From: JAIBAI01 sp044238875
GTDB taxonomy: Bacteria; Bacteroidota; Bacteroidia; M30B66
Assembly (NCBI GenBank): GCA_044238875.1
Contig: JBIICM010000059.1
Coordinates: forward strand, 1-12,979
Reading direction: 5' to 3'
Length of the DNA: 12,979 nucleotides
A program made the translations under genes and the position numbers. The notes beneath the pieces are model-generated. The model did no database searches. It was not told the DNA's origin and saw only the letters and a list, made by a program, of their open reading frames with translations. Shown in pieces: positions 7,365 to 12,979 of the stretch. Position 1 is the first letter of the stretch. Each line of letters begins with the position of its first letter.

Positions 7365-7876
7365 TTGTGACAGCACCCATGAAACTATTTTTTCTGAGAC
7401 GGCAACTCCTGCCTGTTTTCACGCTGATTCCGGCGCTGTTTTTTTCATGTAAAACATTGAAAACCGATGGTGGAAAAGAGACGGGAAGTGATAACCGTAT
7501 GATGGTAAAGGAAGAGGTACTCGATGTGCAGCCTGTAAAAATCACCTTGCCGATACCTTCAAATGATACGGTACGCTTTGCTTATCTGGTCTCGTTTTAT
7601 AGTCCCGGAGATGGAATTGACATTACAGCTGCTGAAAATTTTGAGGCATTTCTGAACAATGAAAAACAGAAATCATCCGGCAGAATTTCTTATTTAAGGG
7701 TTAACTGGGGCAGAGAGGGAGAGCGCGATTATTGTGTTGAACTGAATGGATTAACCGTGGCGGAGGAGGAAATATTTGACAAAGCCATGCGCGAATTATT
7801 GAGTAAAGCCACTAAAGTTAACATCTACAGGCATTACCCATGCAGATATCTGAATACCAGAGACTTAAAAAACTGA
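7361..7876 (+). CDS. Putative lipoprotein of unknown function
   Basis: The product has 171 residues if translation starts at ATG 7361, which overlaps the DUF423 stop (ATGA); an internal ATG at 7379 would give a shorter, cleaner signal (MKLFFLRRQLL...). Either form has a hydrophobic signal ending in ALFFSC, with Cys30 a plausible lipidation site; the lipobox is loose, as is common in Bacteroidota. The mature part has a low-complexity linker (31-65), then a compact domain with FAYLVSFYSPGDGID (73-87), WGREGERDYC (116-125) and a C-terminal HYPCRYLN. Cys125 and Cys161 could form a disulfide. I have seen similar 'VSF.SPG.GID...WGREGE.DYC' proteins in this phylum and know no assigned function. An envelope location is inferred. 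It is followed by a 68-bp gap carrying the pckA promoter. Confidence 0.75.
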   Translation: MIVTAPMKLFFLRRQLLPVFTLIPALFFSCKTLKTDGGKETGSDNRMMVKEEVLDVQPVKITLPIPSNDTVRFAYLVSFYSPGDGIDITAAENFEAFLNNEKQKSSGRISYLRVNWGREGERDYCVELNGLTVAEEEIFDKAMRELLSKATKVNIYRHYPCRYLNTRDLKN

Positions 7877-7904
7877 ATAAATAACGGACACATTTTTTAA
7901 TTCC

Positions 7905-7912
7905 TATATTTG
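7905..7912 (+). promoter_or_regulatory. -7 promoter element (TATATTTG) for pckA
   Basis: TATATTTG matches TAnnTTTG exactly, 32 bp upstream of the pckA ATG. I see no TTG at the -33 position. The predicted start of transcription falls in CCCAAAACTGAA (7918-7929), a 12-mer that occurs at the same place in the yidC leader (2569-2580). Confidence 0.55.
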
Positions 7913-7944
7913 TACTCCCCAAAACTGAACTAAACATTTTAACT

Positions 7945-9573
7945 ATGCATGAATCAGGTGCAGAAGCGCGAAAAGCTTCTCTATCATCCATTGGTTTAGG
8001 TAGTTCCAATCAGGTATTCTGGAATCTCACCCCGGCCGAATTAATCGAGAAGACCGTTCTGAACGGACAGGGAACCCTCACAGACACAGGAGCCCTGGCG
8101 ATTGATACAGGAGAATTTACAGGCCGTTCACCAAAAGACAAATACGTTGTAAGAGAAAGTGGTACCGAACAATCGGTTTGGTGGGGGGATGTGAATCATC
8201 CAATGGACGCCGCACATTTTGACGGTTTATACAGCAAGGTAACCTCCTATTTAAATACCTGTAATGAGCTATATGTGAGGGACGCCTATGCATGTGCAGA
8301 TCCGGAACATCGCCTCAATATTCGTGTTGTGACCGAATTGCCATGGTCAAATCTTTTTGCTCACAATTTGTTTCTGCGGCCCTACGGTGCCGAACTTGAT
8401 CATTTTGAACCTGAATGGCATATTATCAACGCACCTGGTTTCAAGGCTGACCCTGAAGCTGATCATACGCGTCAGCATAATTTTACCATTATCAGCTTTA
8501 GCCGCAAAGTAATTCTGATTGGGGGTTCCGGTTACACCGGTGAAATGAAAAAAGGTATTTTTTCTGTTTTGAATTATATACTCCCGCATGAACGCAATGT
8601 GCTTTCTATGCATTGTTCGGCAAACGTTGGCAGCGAGGGTGATACCGCTATTTTCTTTGGTCTGAGCGGAACCGGAAAAACAACACTTTCTGCTGACCCG
8701 GAAAGGCAGCTGATCGGTGATGATGAGCACGGATGGGCATCCGGAACAGTATTTAATTTTGAGGGTGGTTGTTATGCCAAATGCGTTGATTTATCTGCTG
8801 AAAAAGAGCCTCAGATATTCAATGCGATCAGATTTGGTGCTTTGCTTGAAAATACAGAGTATGTTCAGGGATCCCGCACCGTTGACTATGGAAATATTCG
8901 CAAAACAGAAAATACAAGAGCGGCATATCCGATTTACCTGATTGATAATTTTTTAAACCCATCTATCGGCGGATCTCCGAAAAATATTTTCTTTCTCACT
9001 GCTGATGCTTTTGGTGTTTTGCCACCTATTTCACGATTAACAACAGGTCAGGCCATGTATCATTTTATTTCAGGATACACGGCCAAAGTTGCCGGTACTG
9101 AAGTTGGGGTCACCGAACCGCAGGCTACTTTTTCTGCTTGTTTTGGCAAGGCATTTTTGCCATTACACCCTACCAGATATGCTGAATTACTGGGACAAAA
9201 GCTTAAAGAAAGTAAAGTTAACGTATGGCTTGTCAATACCGGTTGGTGTGGCGGGCCGTACGGCGTTGGTTCTCGTATTAAACTTAATTATACCCGCGCT
9301 CTTATTTCAGCAGCGCTCAAGGGTGAACTTGATCATGTTGATTACCAAAGAACACCTTTCTTCGGCTTGAATACACCTGTGAGTTGTCCGGGTGTACCTT
9401 CAGATCTTTTATTTCCACGTAATGCCTGGGCAGATAAAGAAGCATTTGACAGGAAGGCGGTTGAACTTGCAGAGAAATTCATTAATAATTTCAAGCAATA
9501 TGCCGAGTTTGCCAATGATGAAATTCTTTCTGGCTCACCGGTAAAAGTGGTTCATGCCAGAATAGAAGAATAA
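7945..9573 (+). CDS. pckA: Phosphoenolpyruvate carboxykinase (ATP)
   Basis: PckA interconverts oxaloacetate + ATP and PEP + CO2 + ADP in the cytoplasm. It is the entry to gluconeogenesis; in some anaerobic Bacteroidota it runs the other way, for CO2 fixation and ATP. At 542 residues it has the full family length. Visible motifs are FTGRSPKDKY (58-67, substrate-site Arg), SGYTGEMKKG (195-204), the kinase-1a phosphate loop GLSGTGKTTLS (239-249), the metal-binding kinase-2 segment IGDDEHGW (257-264) and NFEGGCYAKC (271-280). The P-loop pattern and length identify the ATP-dependent family rather than the GTP-dependent one. The start is an ATG 32 bp after a -7 box, with no competing start. It is monocistronic: its stop lies 11 bp from the end of the convergent DUF5777 gene. 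A partial acetyl-CoA synthetase gene lies further right, so two acetate/gluconeogenesis enzymes are near each other, though not in one operon. Confidence 0.97.
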   Translation: MHESGAEARKASLSSIGLGSSNQVFWNLTPAELIEKTVLNGQGTLTDTGALAIDTGEFTGRSPKDKYVVRESGTEQSVWWGDVNHPMDAAHFDGLYSKVTSYLNTCNELYVRDAYACADPEHRLNIRVVTELPWSNLFAHNLFLRPYGAELDHFEPEWHIINAPGFKADPEADHTRQHNFTIISFSRKVILIGGSGYTGEMKKGIFSVLNYILPHERNVLSMHCSANVGSEGDTAIFFGLSGTGKTTLSADPERQLIGDDEHGWASGTVFNFEGGCYAKCVDLSAEKEPQIFNAIRFGALLENTEYVQGSRTVDYGNIRKTENTRAAYPIYLIDNFLNPSIGGSPKNIFFLTADAFGVLPPISRLTTGQAMYHFISGYTAKVAGTEVGVTEPQATFSACFGKAFLPLHPTRYAELLGQKLKESKVNVWLVNTGWCGGPYGVGSRIKLNYTRALISAALKGELDHVDYQRTPFFGLNTPVSCPGVPSDLLFPRNAWADKEAFDRKAVELAEKFINNFKQYAEFANDEILSGSPVKVVHARIEE

Positions 9574-9584
9574 AAATTTCTTTA

Positions 9585-10499
9585 TTATCTGAAATCGTCA
9601 GGTTTACGAAGTGTAAATACCCTTGATATACAAAATCCCAAAAGGATTTTACCACTCGTAAAACTATTGAATGATTGCGTGATAAATGCTTTTTCAGTGA
9701 TAGCTCCGGCATTTGTTGCAAATACCTGAAATACATGTCCGCCGGTCTCTATATCTAAACCTATTGCAACTGCATCTTTTGAGTCTTTACCTTCAGAATT
9801 TTTGATTCTGAAACCGGGTAATTGATAGAAGTATTCAATGTTCAGGCTTACTCTCTTTGTTAACTTAAATCTTCCGCCTGAGCCAATAAATAAGATGTCG
9901 TTGGGATCGCTGGTGGCAGGCACAAGATTGCGGTGTACAACACCCGGAGTTACTTGTAATGAAATACGTTCATTGAATTTTCTTGCAATCAATAATTGAT
10001 GATTATAGGAGAGCCTCGAGCTGAATAAATTTTTACGCTCAGGATTTTCAAATGCAATTGTTTTTAATTCAACGGAACCAAAATAACTAACAGAAATCGG
10101 AAATCCGTTTTCTTTAGTCCCCTGACGCAATAGTTTAAGCTTTGTAAATCCGTCAATTGTTTTTTCAAAAGTACTTCTTCCGAGGCCTATCATCCAGCGG
10201 TTATTGATGCCGTATTCAAGTCCCATCCGCATCGTTGCCCTGTCCAATCCAATCATATCATAAAAGCCACGTTCAATGGTGCCGAAATGATGCGTGATTC
10301 TGAAATCAAGTACGCCTCCGGCAGTGTTCTCAATTGAATGTCCGTTTACAATTCTTGTTGTTTTAAATGTGGCTGAAGTAAATTCTTTTTTGGTGTTTTC
10401 AGATTCCGATTCAAGCAATTTTTGCAAGTCATCATTTTGTGCATTTGCACCATGAAAAACAATTAAAAAAAAAGAAAGAAAAATAAATGATTTTAACAT
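9585..10499 (-). CDS. DUF5777 family outer-membrane beta-barrel protein
   Basis: The product has 304 residues. Residues 1-20 are a signal peptide ending ANA in front of Q21. A short charged, helix-prone stretch (22-40) follows, then a run of alternating amphipathic strands to the C-terminus, as in small outer-membrane barrels. The pattern GGVLDFRITHHFGTI...FYDMIGLD (about 62-86), followed by MRMGLEYGINNRWMIGLGRS, is characteristic of the DUF5777 family. The assignment rests on recognised pattern, and the family has no established function. The protein ends in LRKPDDFR without the aromatic final residue common in many barrels. It is the third gene of a leftward operon, starting 3 bp after the yceI stop. 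A substrate or electron-transfer role would be guesswork beyond the association with the cytochrome and YceI genes. Confidence 0.82.
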   Translation of the reverse strand: MLKSFIFLSFFLIVFHGANAQNDDLQKLLESESENTKKEFTSATFKTTRIVNGHSIENTAGGVLDFRITHHFGTIERGFYDMIGLDRATMRMGLEYGINNRWMIGLGRSTFEKTIDGFTKLKLLRQGTKENGFPISVSYFGSVELKTIAFENPERKNLFSSRLSYNHQLLIARKFNERISLQVTPGVVHRNLVPATSDPNDILFIGSGGRFKLTKRVSLNIEYFYQLPGFRIKNSEGKDSKDAVAIGLDIETGGHVFQVFATNAGAITEKAFITQSFNSFTSGKILLGFCISRVFTLRKPDDFR

Positions 10500-10502
10500 G
10501 AT

Positions 10503-11057
10503 TTATTTTTTGTAAGGTTCGTAATTCGCATTAACATTTACCTCAATTACATCTGCAATTTTTCCTTTTACAAGAGAAGGAATCTGAATGTTGTAATCAG
10601 CAGGTTTTATTTTAAAGGAAGAGGATCCTGAAACCTTGCCATTCTTAATGTTAAGAACGGATATTATATTTACAGGTTTTGTTACACCGTGAATGGTCAT
10701 TTCTCCATTTATCCTGGCAGTATAGTTGCCATCTTTTGCAAAATTAATTTCAGATTTATTGATTATATTTCCTTTAAAACTTCCCTTTGGGAACTTGTCA
10801 CTTTCTAAATAATTTTCATTAAAATGTTCTTCCATTAATGCTTTTTCAAAACGAAAACTTTTAATCAGCAGTGAAAAAATCACTTCACCTTTATCGGTAT
10901 TAATAAATGAAGTTCCTTCTTTAGTAATTGCTTCAATATTCTCGAGTGGTGTAGAAGAATAAAAACGAATATTGGCAGATTTGGTATAAATAATCTGCTG
11001 TGCATTGCTGATTAAACAGAGCAATACAAACAAAAAAGAGACACAGTATTTTTTCAT
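10503..11057 (-). CDS. YceI family periplasmic lipid-binding protein
   Basis: YceI proteins form a secreted beta-barrel fold related to lipocalins that binds isoprenoid lipids such as quinone-type or polyisoprenoid tails. This one has 184 residues with a signal peptide (1-19, cleavage before QQ). Family patterns include the substituted RFYSSTPLENIEA segment, FSLLIKSFRFEKALMEEHFN (61-80), ENYLESDKFPKGSFKG (81-96) and MTIHGVTKPV (120-129). The start is ATG 11057, which puts the signal peptide at the N-terminus and leaves 4 bp after the upstream stop; a longer frame to 11099 would add 14 residues and overlap the cytochrome gene. It is the middle gene of the three-gene operon. Its coding region is notably A/T-rich: by hand count 10741-10920 has about 26% G+C, compared with 52% for one line (5161-5220) of the antiporter gene. 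Confidence 0.9.
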   Translation of the reverse strand: MKKYCVSFLFVLLCLISNAQQIIYTKSANIRFYSSTPLENIEAITKEGTSFINTDKGEVIFSLLIKSFRFEKALMEEHFNENYLESDKFPKGSFKGNIINKSEINFAKDGNYTARINGEMTIHGVTKPVNIISVLNIKNGKVSGSSSFKIKPADYNIQIPSLVKGKIADVIEVNVNANYEPYKK

Positions 11058-11061
11058 TCTT

Positions 11062-11451
11062 TTAATTGTTAGGGTAACCATTATTGACCCATTTGACAAT
11101 TTTATTTATTTCGCAATCGGGGAGTTTTGCTCTTCCGTCAGGCATTGGATCAGCACTGCCTGTGTGGGTTATGCTCTCTAAAAATACTTGTTTTTTAGTG
11201 TCAAGGTATTTTTTAATTTCATCGTAATTGGTATACGGTGCTGCGTCACCTAAAGGTTCTTTACCATGGCACTCAATACAACCCACATTGATAATTGTTT
11301 TTATATCCGAAGAAAAACGAACAAGTGATGTATCACAATCGGCCACTGGGTTATTTGTTTTGCCATATAGATCTTCTTCATTGTCGTATTTGCAGGCGCC
11401 CAGCATCAGGAGCGAAAGCAGGGCTGATAAAAGCCGAACAGTTGGTCTCAT
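11062..11451 (-). CDS. Monohaem cytochrome c-type lipoprotein
   Basis: The product has 129 residues. It has a lipoprotein signal with the textbook lipobox LGAC (Cys20 lipidated), a linker, and one haem-attachment motif CIECH (58-62). DPMPDG near the C-terminus supplies Met103 as a likely sixth haem ligand, followed by a last helix (INKIVKWVNNGYP). This is the pattern of small planctomycete/Bacteroidota-type cytochrome domains attached to the envelope, presumably passing electrons in the periplasm. Two further Cys (39 and 113) could form a disulfide. The start is ATG 11451: a frame opening further upstream at 11526 would put 25 residues before the signal and cross the inverted repeat at 11461-11478. 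It is the first gene of the operon with yceI and the DUF5777 barrel, 4 bp ahead of yceI. Maturation would need a cytochrome c biogenesis system elsewhere in the genome. Confidence 0.88.
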   Translation of the reverse strand: MRPTVRLLSALLSLLMLGACKYDNEEDLYGKTNNPVADCDTSLVRFSSDIKTIINVGCIECHGKEPLGDAAPYTNYDEIKKYLDTKKQVFLESITHTGSADPMPDGRAKLPDCEINKIVKWVNNGYPNN

Positions 11452-11460
11452 TACAATTGT

Positions 11461-11478
11461 TTTACAAACATTTGTAAA
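11461..11478. promoter_or_regulatory. Perfect inverted repeat, candidate operator (TTTACAAA-CA-TTTGTAAA)
   Basis: Two perfect 8-bp arms flank a 2-bp centre. The site sits 9 bp upstream of the cytochrome start codon and 62 bp upstream of the divergent OB-fold gene, in an 89-bp intergenic region. It overlaps an imperfect -7 box for the leftward operon (AATGTTTG on the minus strand, 11472-11465, one mismatch). Size and symmetry fit a dimeric regulator binding site. The regulator cannot be named from this window. Confidence 0.5.
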
Positions 11479-11540
11479 TTTACGGATAATTTTCTCTGAG
11501 CGTATTTCACATGCATTTGTTTTCAAAAAAGTTTTAAAAC

Positions 11541-11984
11541 ATGAAAGTATTCAGCAAAAAAGCATTGTTTGTCATATTTGTCTTGATAGCAGGCGCTCTT
11601 ATCTCAATATGGTTTTATTTGGAAAAACCGCACAGGGATGCGGTTAACGAGGTGGCCATGCCAACCACACCGGAGGCTTTATTCAGTTCAGTATATTTAA
11701 AAGGGGAGCAGCAATTTCTTGACAAAACGATTGAATTCAAGGGTGAGATTAATGAATTGCAACCCGGTAAAGAACCTGTTTGTGTCATTGAAATTCCGGG
11801 AGCTACCGATGCCGGTATTCGGGTGAGTTTTGATAACAGGTATTCCGTGAAACTGGCGAACTACAAACAGGGTGACCAGATCAGGTTAAAGGGGATCTGC
11901 ACCGGGGTTTTGGCGGATACACTTATGGAGGGTGTTATAAGTGTGGATGTACTGATAAGGAGTGCTGTAGTTGTTGAAGAGTAA
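11541..11984 (+). CDS. Membrane-anchored OB-fold (tRNA_anti-like) protein
   Basis: The product has 147 residues. One N-terminal membrane segment (about 8-26, preceded by three Lys) is followed by KPHRD (29-33), a motif I recognise from a Bacteroidota group of small OB-fold proteins assigned to the tRNA_anti-like family. The rest (about 45-145) reads as a beta-rich OB-fold: a helix with TPEALFSS, then strands around KTIEFKGEINEL, CVIEIPG, GIRVSFD, DQIRLKGICTGV and VISVDVLIRSAVV. Despite the family name, a tRNA role is unlikely for an exported, anchored domain; its ligand is unknown. It starts 89 bp from the divergent cytochrome operon and shares the inverted repeat region. A TGCATTTG near-match to the -7 box lies at 11512-11519. 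Its stop is 2 bp from the end of the convergent acetyl-CoA synthetase gene. Confidence 0.8.
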   Translation: MKVFSKKALFVIFVLIAGALISIWFYLEKPHRDAVNEVAMPTTPEALFSSVYLKGEQQFLDKTIEFKGEINELQPGKEPVCVIEIPGATDAGIRVSFDNRYSVKLANYKQGDQIRLKGICTGVLADTLMEGVISVDVLIRSAVVVEE

Positions 11985-11986
11985 GG

Positions 11987-12979
11987 CTAAGCTTGTCTGC
12001 CTGCGATAATTTCGCCGACCACAAGCGGATCAAGCAAGGTTGTAGTATCACCAAGGTTTGATAGTTCACCTTCGGCAATTTTCCTTAGGATTCTTCGCAT
12101 AATTTTGCCTGAGCGAGTTTTCGGAAGTCCGCTCACAAACTGAATTTTATCAGGTTTAGCAATACGGCCAATTTCATGACTCACTGTTTCATAAATTTCC
12201 TCACGTAGCAAATCGGTTTTTTCGGGCTGCTTTTCACAGATTACAAAAGCATAGATTCCCTGTCCCTTAATTTCATGGGGGTAACCTACCACAGCGCTTT
12301 CAACAACACTTTTATGCTGGTTAATGGCGTTTTCAATTTCGGCCGTTCCGAAACGATGACCTGATACGTTGATCACATCATCAACACGGCCAATAATTCG
12401 ATACATGCCGGCTTCATCCCTGCGGGCTCCGTCGCCCGTGAAATAAAATCCCTTGTAGGTTGCAAAATAATTAATCCGGCAGCGTTCATGGTCTCCAAAG
12501 GTTGTTCTGATCATTGAGGGCCATGGAAAGCGAATGGCCAGATAGCCCTCTTTGCCGTTTTCTTCGATCACCTCGCCGTTGTTGTTCAGCAATACCGGCT
12601 GAATGCCGGGCAGGGGGTAACCTGCATGGCAAGGCTTTGAGGGTGTAACACCTGCCAGTGATGAAATCATGATGCCGCCGGTTTCGGTTTGCCACCATGT
12701 GTCGGCAATTGGGCATTTTCCTTTGCCTACATGGATGTTGTACCAGTTCCAGGCTTCTTCGTTGATGGGTTCGCCAACAGTGCCAAGCACCCTGAGGCTA
12801 TGCAGACTGGCCGCCAGCACATGATCAACACCTGCTGCCATCAGTGAACGTATTGCTGTTGGTGCAGTGTAAAAAACATTGACGCTATGTTTGTCGATGA
12901 TCTGCCAAAAGCGCCCGGCATCAGGCCATGTAGGGATACCTTCAAACATCAGTGTTGTAGTTCCAGCCAGTAAAGGGCC
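11987..12979 (-). CDS. acs: Acetyl-CoA synthetase, C-terminal half (5'-truncated by window edge)
   Basis: The frame enters from the right edge (first visible codons GPLLAGTTT) and gives the last 330 residues of an enzyme usually about 630-650 long. It activates acetate with ATP to acetyl-AMP, then acetyl-CoA. Adenylate-forming family motifs appear in order: WWQTETGG (visible residues 95-102), YFTGDGARRD (179-188), the hinge and C-domain motif GRVDDVINVSGHR (197-209), and PKTRSGKIMRR (286-296). The Lys in SGKIMRR (visible 292) is the catalytic lysine, and it is the one acetylated to switch the enzyme off in studied bacteria. The WWQTETGG context and close match throughout favour Acs over propionyl-CoA synthetase. 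A Met at 12949 is internal and not a start. No frameshift is seen in the visible part. Confidence 0.95.
   Translation of the reverse strand, partial: GPLLAGTTTLMFEGIPTWPDAGRFWQIIDKHSVNVFYTAPTAIRSLMAAGVDHVLAASLHSLRVLGTVGEPINEEAWNWYNIHVGKGKCPIADTWWQTETGGIMISSLAGVTPSKPCHAGYPLPGIQPVLLNNNGEVIEENGKEGYLAIRFPWPSMIRTTFGDHERCRINYFATYKGFYFTGDGARRDEAGMYRIIGRVDDVINVSGHRFGTAEIENAINQHKSVVESAVVGYPHEIKGQGIYAFVICEKQPEKTDLLREEIYETVSHEIGRIAKPDKIQFVSGLPKTRSGKIMRRILRKIAEGELSNLGDTTTLLDPLVVGEIIAGRQA

Noticed and set aside
9569..9586. AATAAA-6 nt-TTTATT hairpin between convergent pckA and DUF5777 genes as a bidirectional terminator
   Set aside because: The stem is only A/T pairs, six long and overlaps both stop codons; too weak to call a terminator.
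11058..11099. 14-residue N-terminal extension of YceI
   Set aside because: It overlaps the cytochrome coding region and pushes the signal peptide away from the N-terminus.
11452..11526. 25-residue N-terminal extension of the cytochrome lipoprotein
   Set aside because: It would bury the lipoprotein signal inside the protein and spans the inverted repeat/promoter region; ATG 11451 fits much better.
1..12979. tRNA, rRNA, CRISPR arrays, insertion sequences, riboswitches
   Set aside because: Read-through of intergenic regions showed no cloverleaf-like segments, regularly spaced repeats, transposase-like frames or long structured leaders.

Overview
This looks like a chromosomal segment from a member of the Bacteroidota (Bacteroidetes). 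The evidence is the set of protein types: a 620-residue YidC with a long periplasmic domain and basic tail, a DUF5777-type outer-membrane barrel, a KPHRD-type OB-fold protein, lipoproteins with a Bacteroidota-style signal, and a GEVED/P-domain/CUB-like surface protein of the kind exported by type IX secretion. Several genes also have TAnnTTTG (-7) promoter elements just upstream of their starts, with little sign of strong Shine-Dalgarno sites. The exact genus cannot be read from the sequence. I see no tRNA, rRNA, CRISPR array or insertion sequence.

Layout. Positions 1-2278 are read leftward. They hold a small secreted protein of unknown function (2278-1856) and, 26 bp downstream, the first 609 residues of a large exported multidomain protein (1829 to the window edge). 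A 304-bp intergenic region (2279-2582) contains an exact DnaA-box 9-mer, an A/T-rich tract and AACC/GGTT palindromes, and ends in the promoter of yidC (2583-4445). yidC converges on a KefB/KefC-type cation:proton antiporter gene (6522-4513). Divergent from that gene is a tight rightward run of ridA (6598), a DUF423 membrane protein and a small lipoprotein, with overlapping stops and starts. pckA (7945-9573, ATP-dependent PEP carboxykinase) follows with its own promoter. pckA converges on a leftward three-gene operon: a monohaem cytochrome lipoprotein (11451), a YceI-family protein and a DUF5777 barrel (ending at 9585), with gaps of 4 and 3 bp. Divergent from it is a membrane-anchored OB-fold protein (11541-11984), which abuts the end of an acetyl-CoA synthetase gene that runs in from the right edge.

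How the genes fit together. Most of the window is housekeeping: membrane-protein insertion, ion homeostasis, detoxification of reactive enamines/imines, gluconeogenesis and acetate activation. The most system-like part is the cytochrome-YceI-DUF5777 operon. All three products carry export signals and would sit in different layers of the envelope (lipid-anchored haem protein, soluble lipid-binding fold, outer-membrane barrel). A perfect 8-bp-arm inverted repeat lies between the operon's first start codon and the divergent OB-fold gene, and is a good operator candidate. I consider this the best candidate for a poorly described function here; the functional link is inference. The other accessory element is the truncated surface protein, which carries a proprotein-convertase P domain but no protease domain in the part that can be seen.
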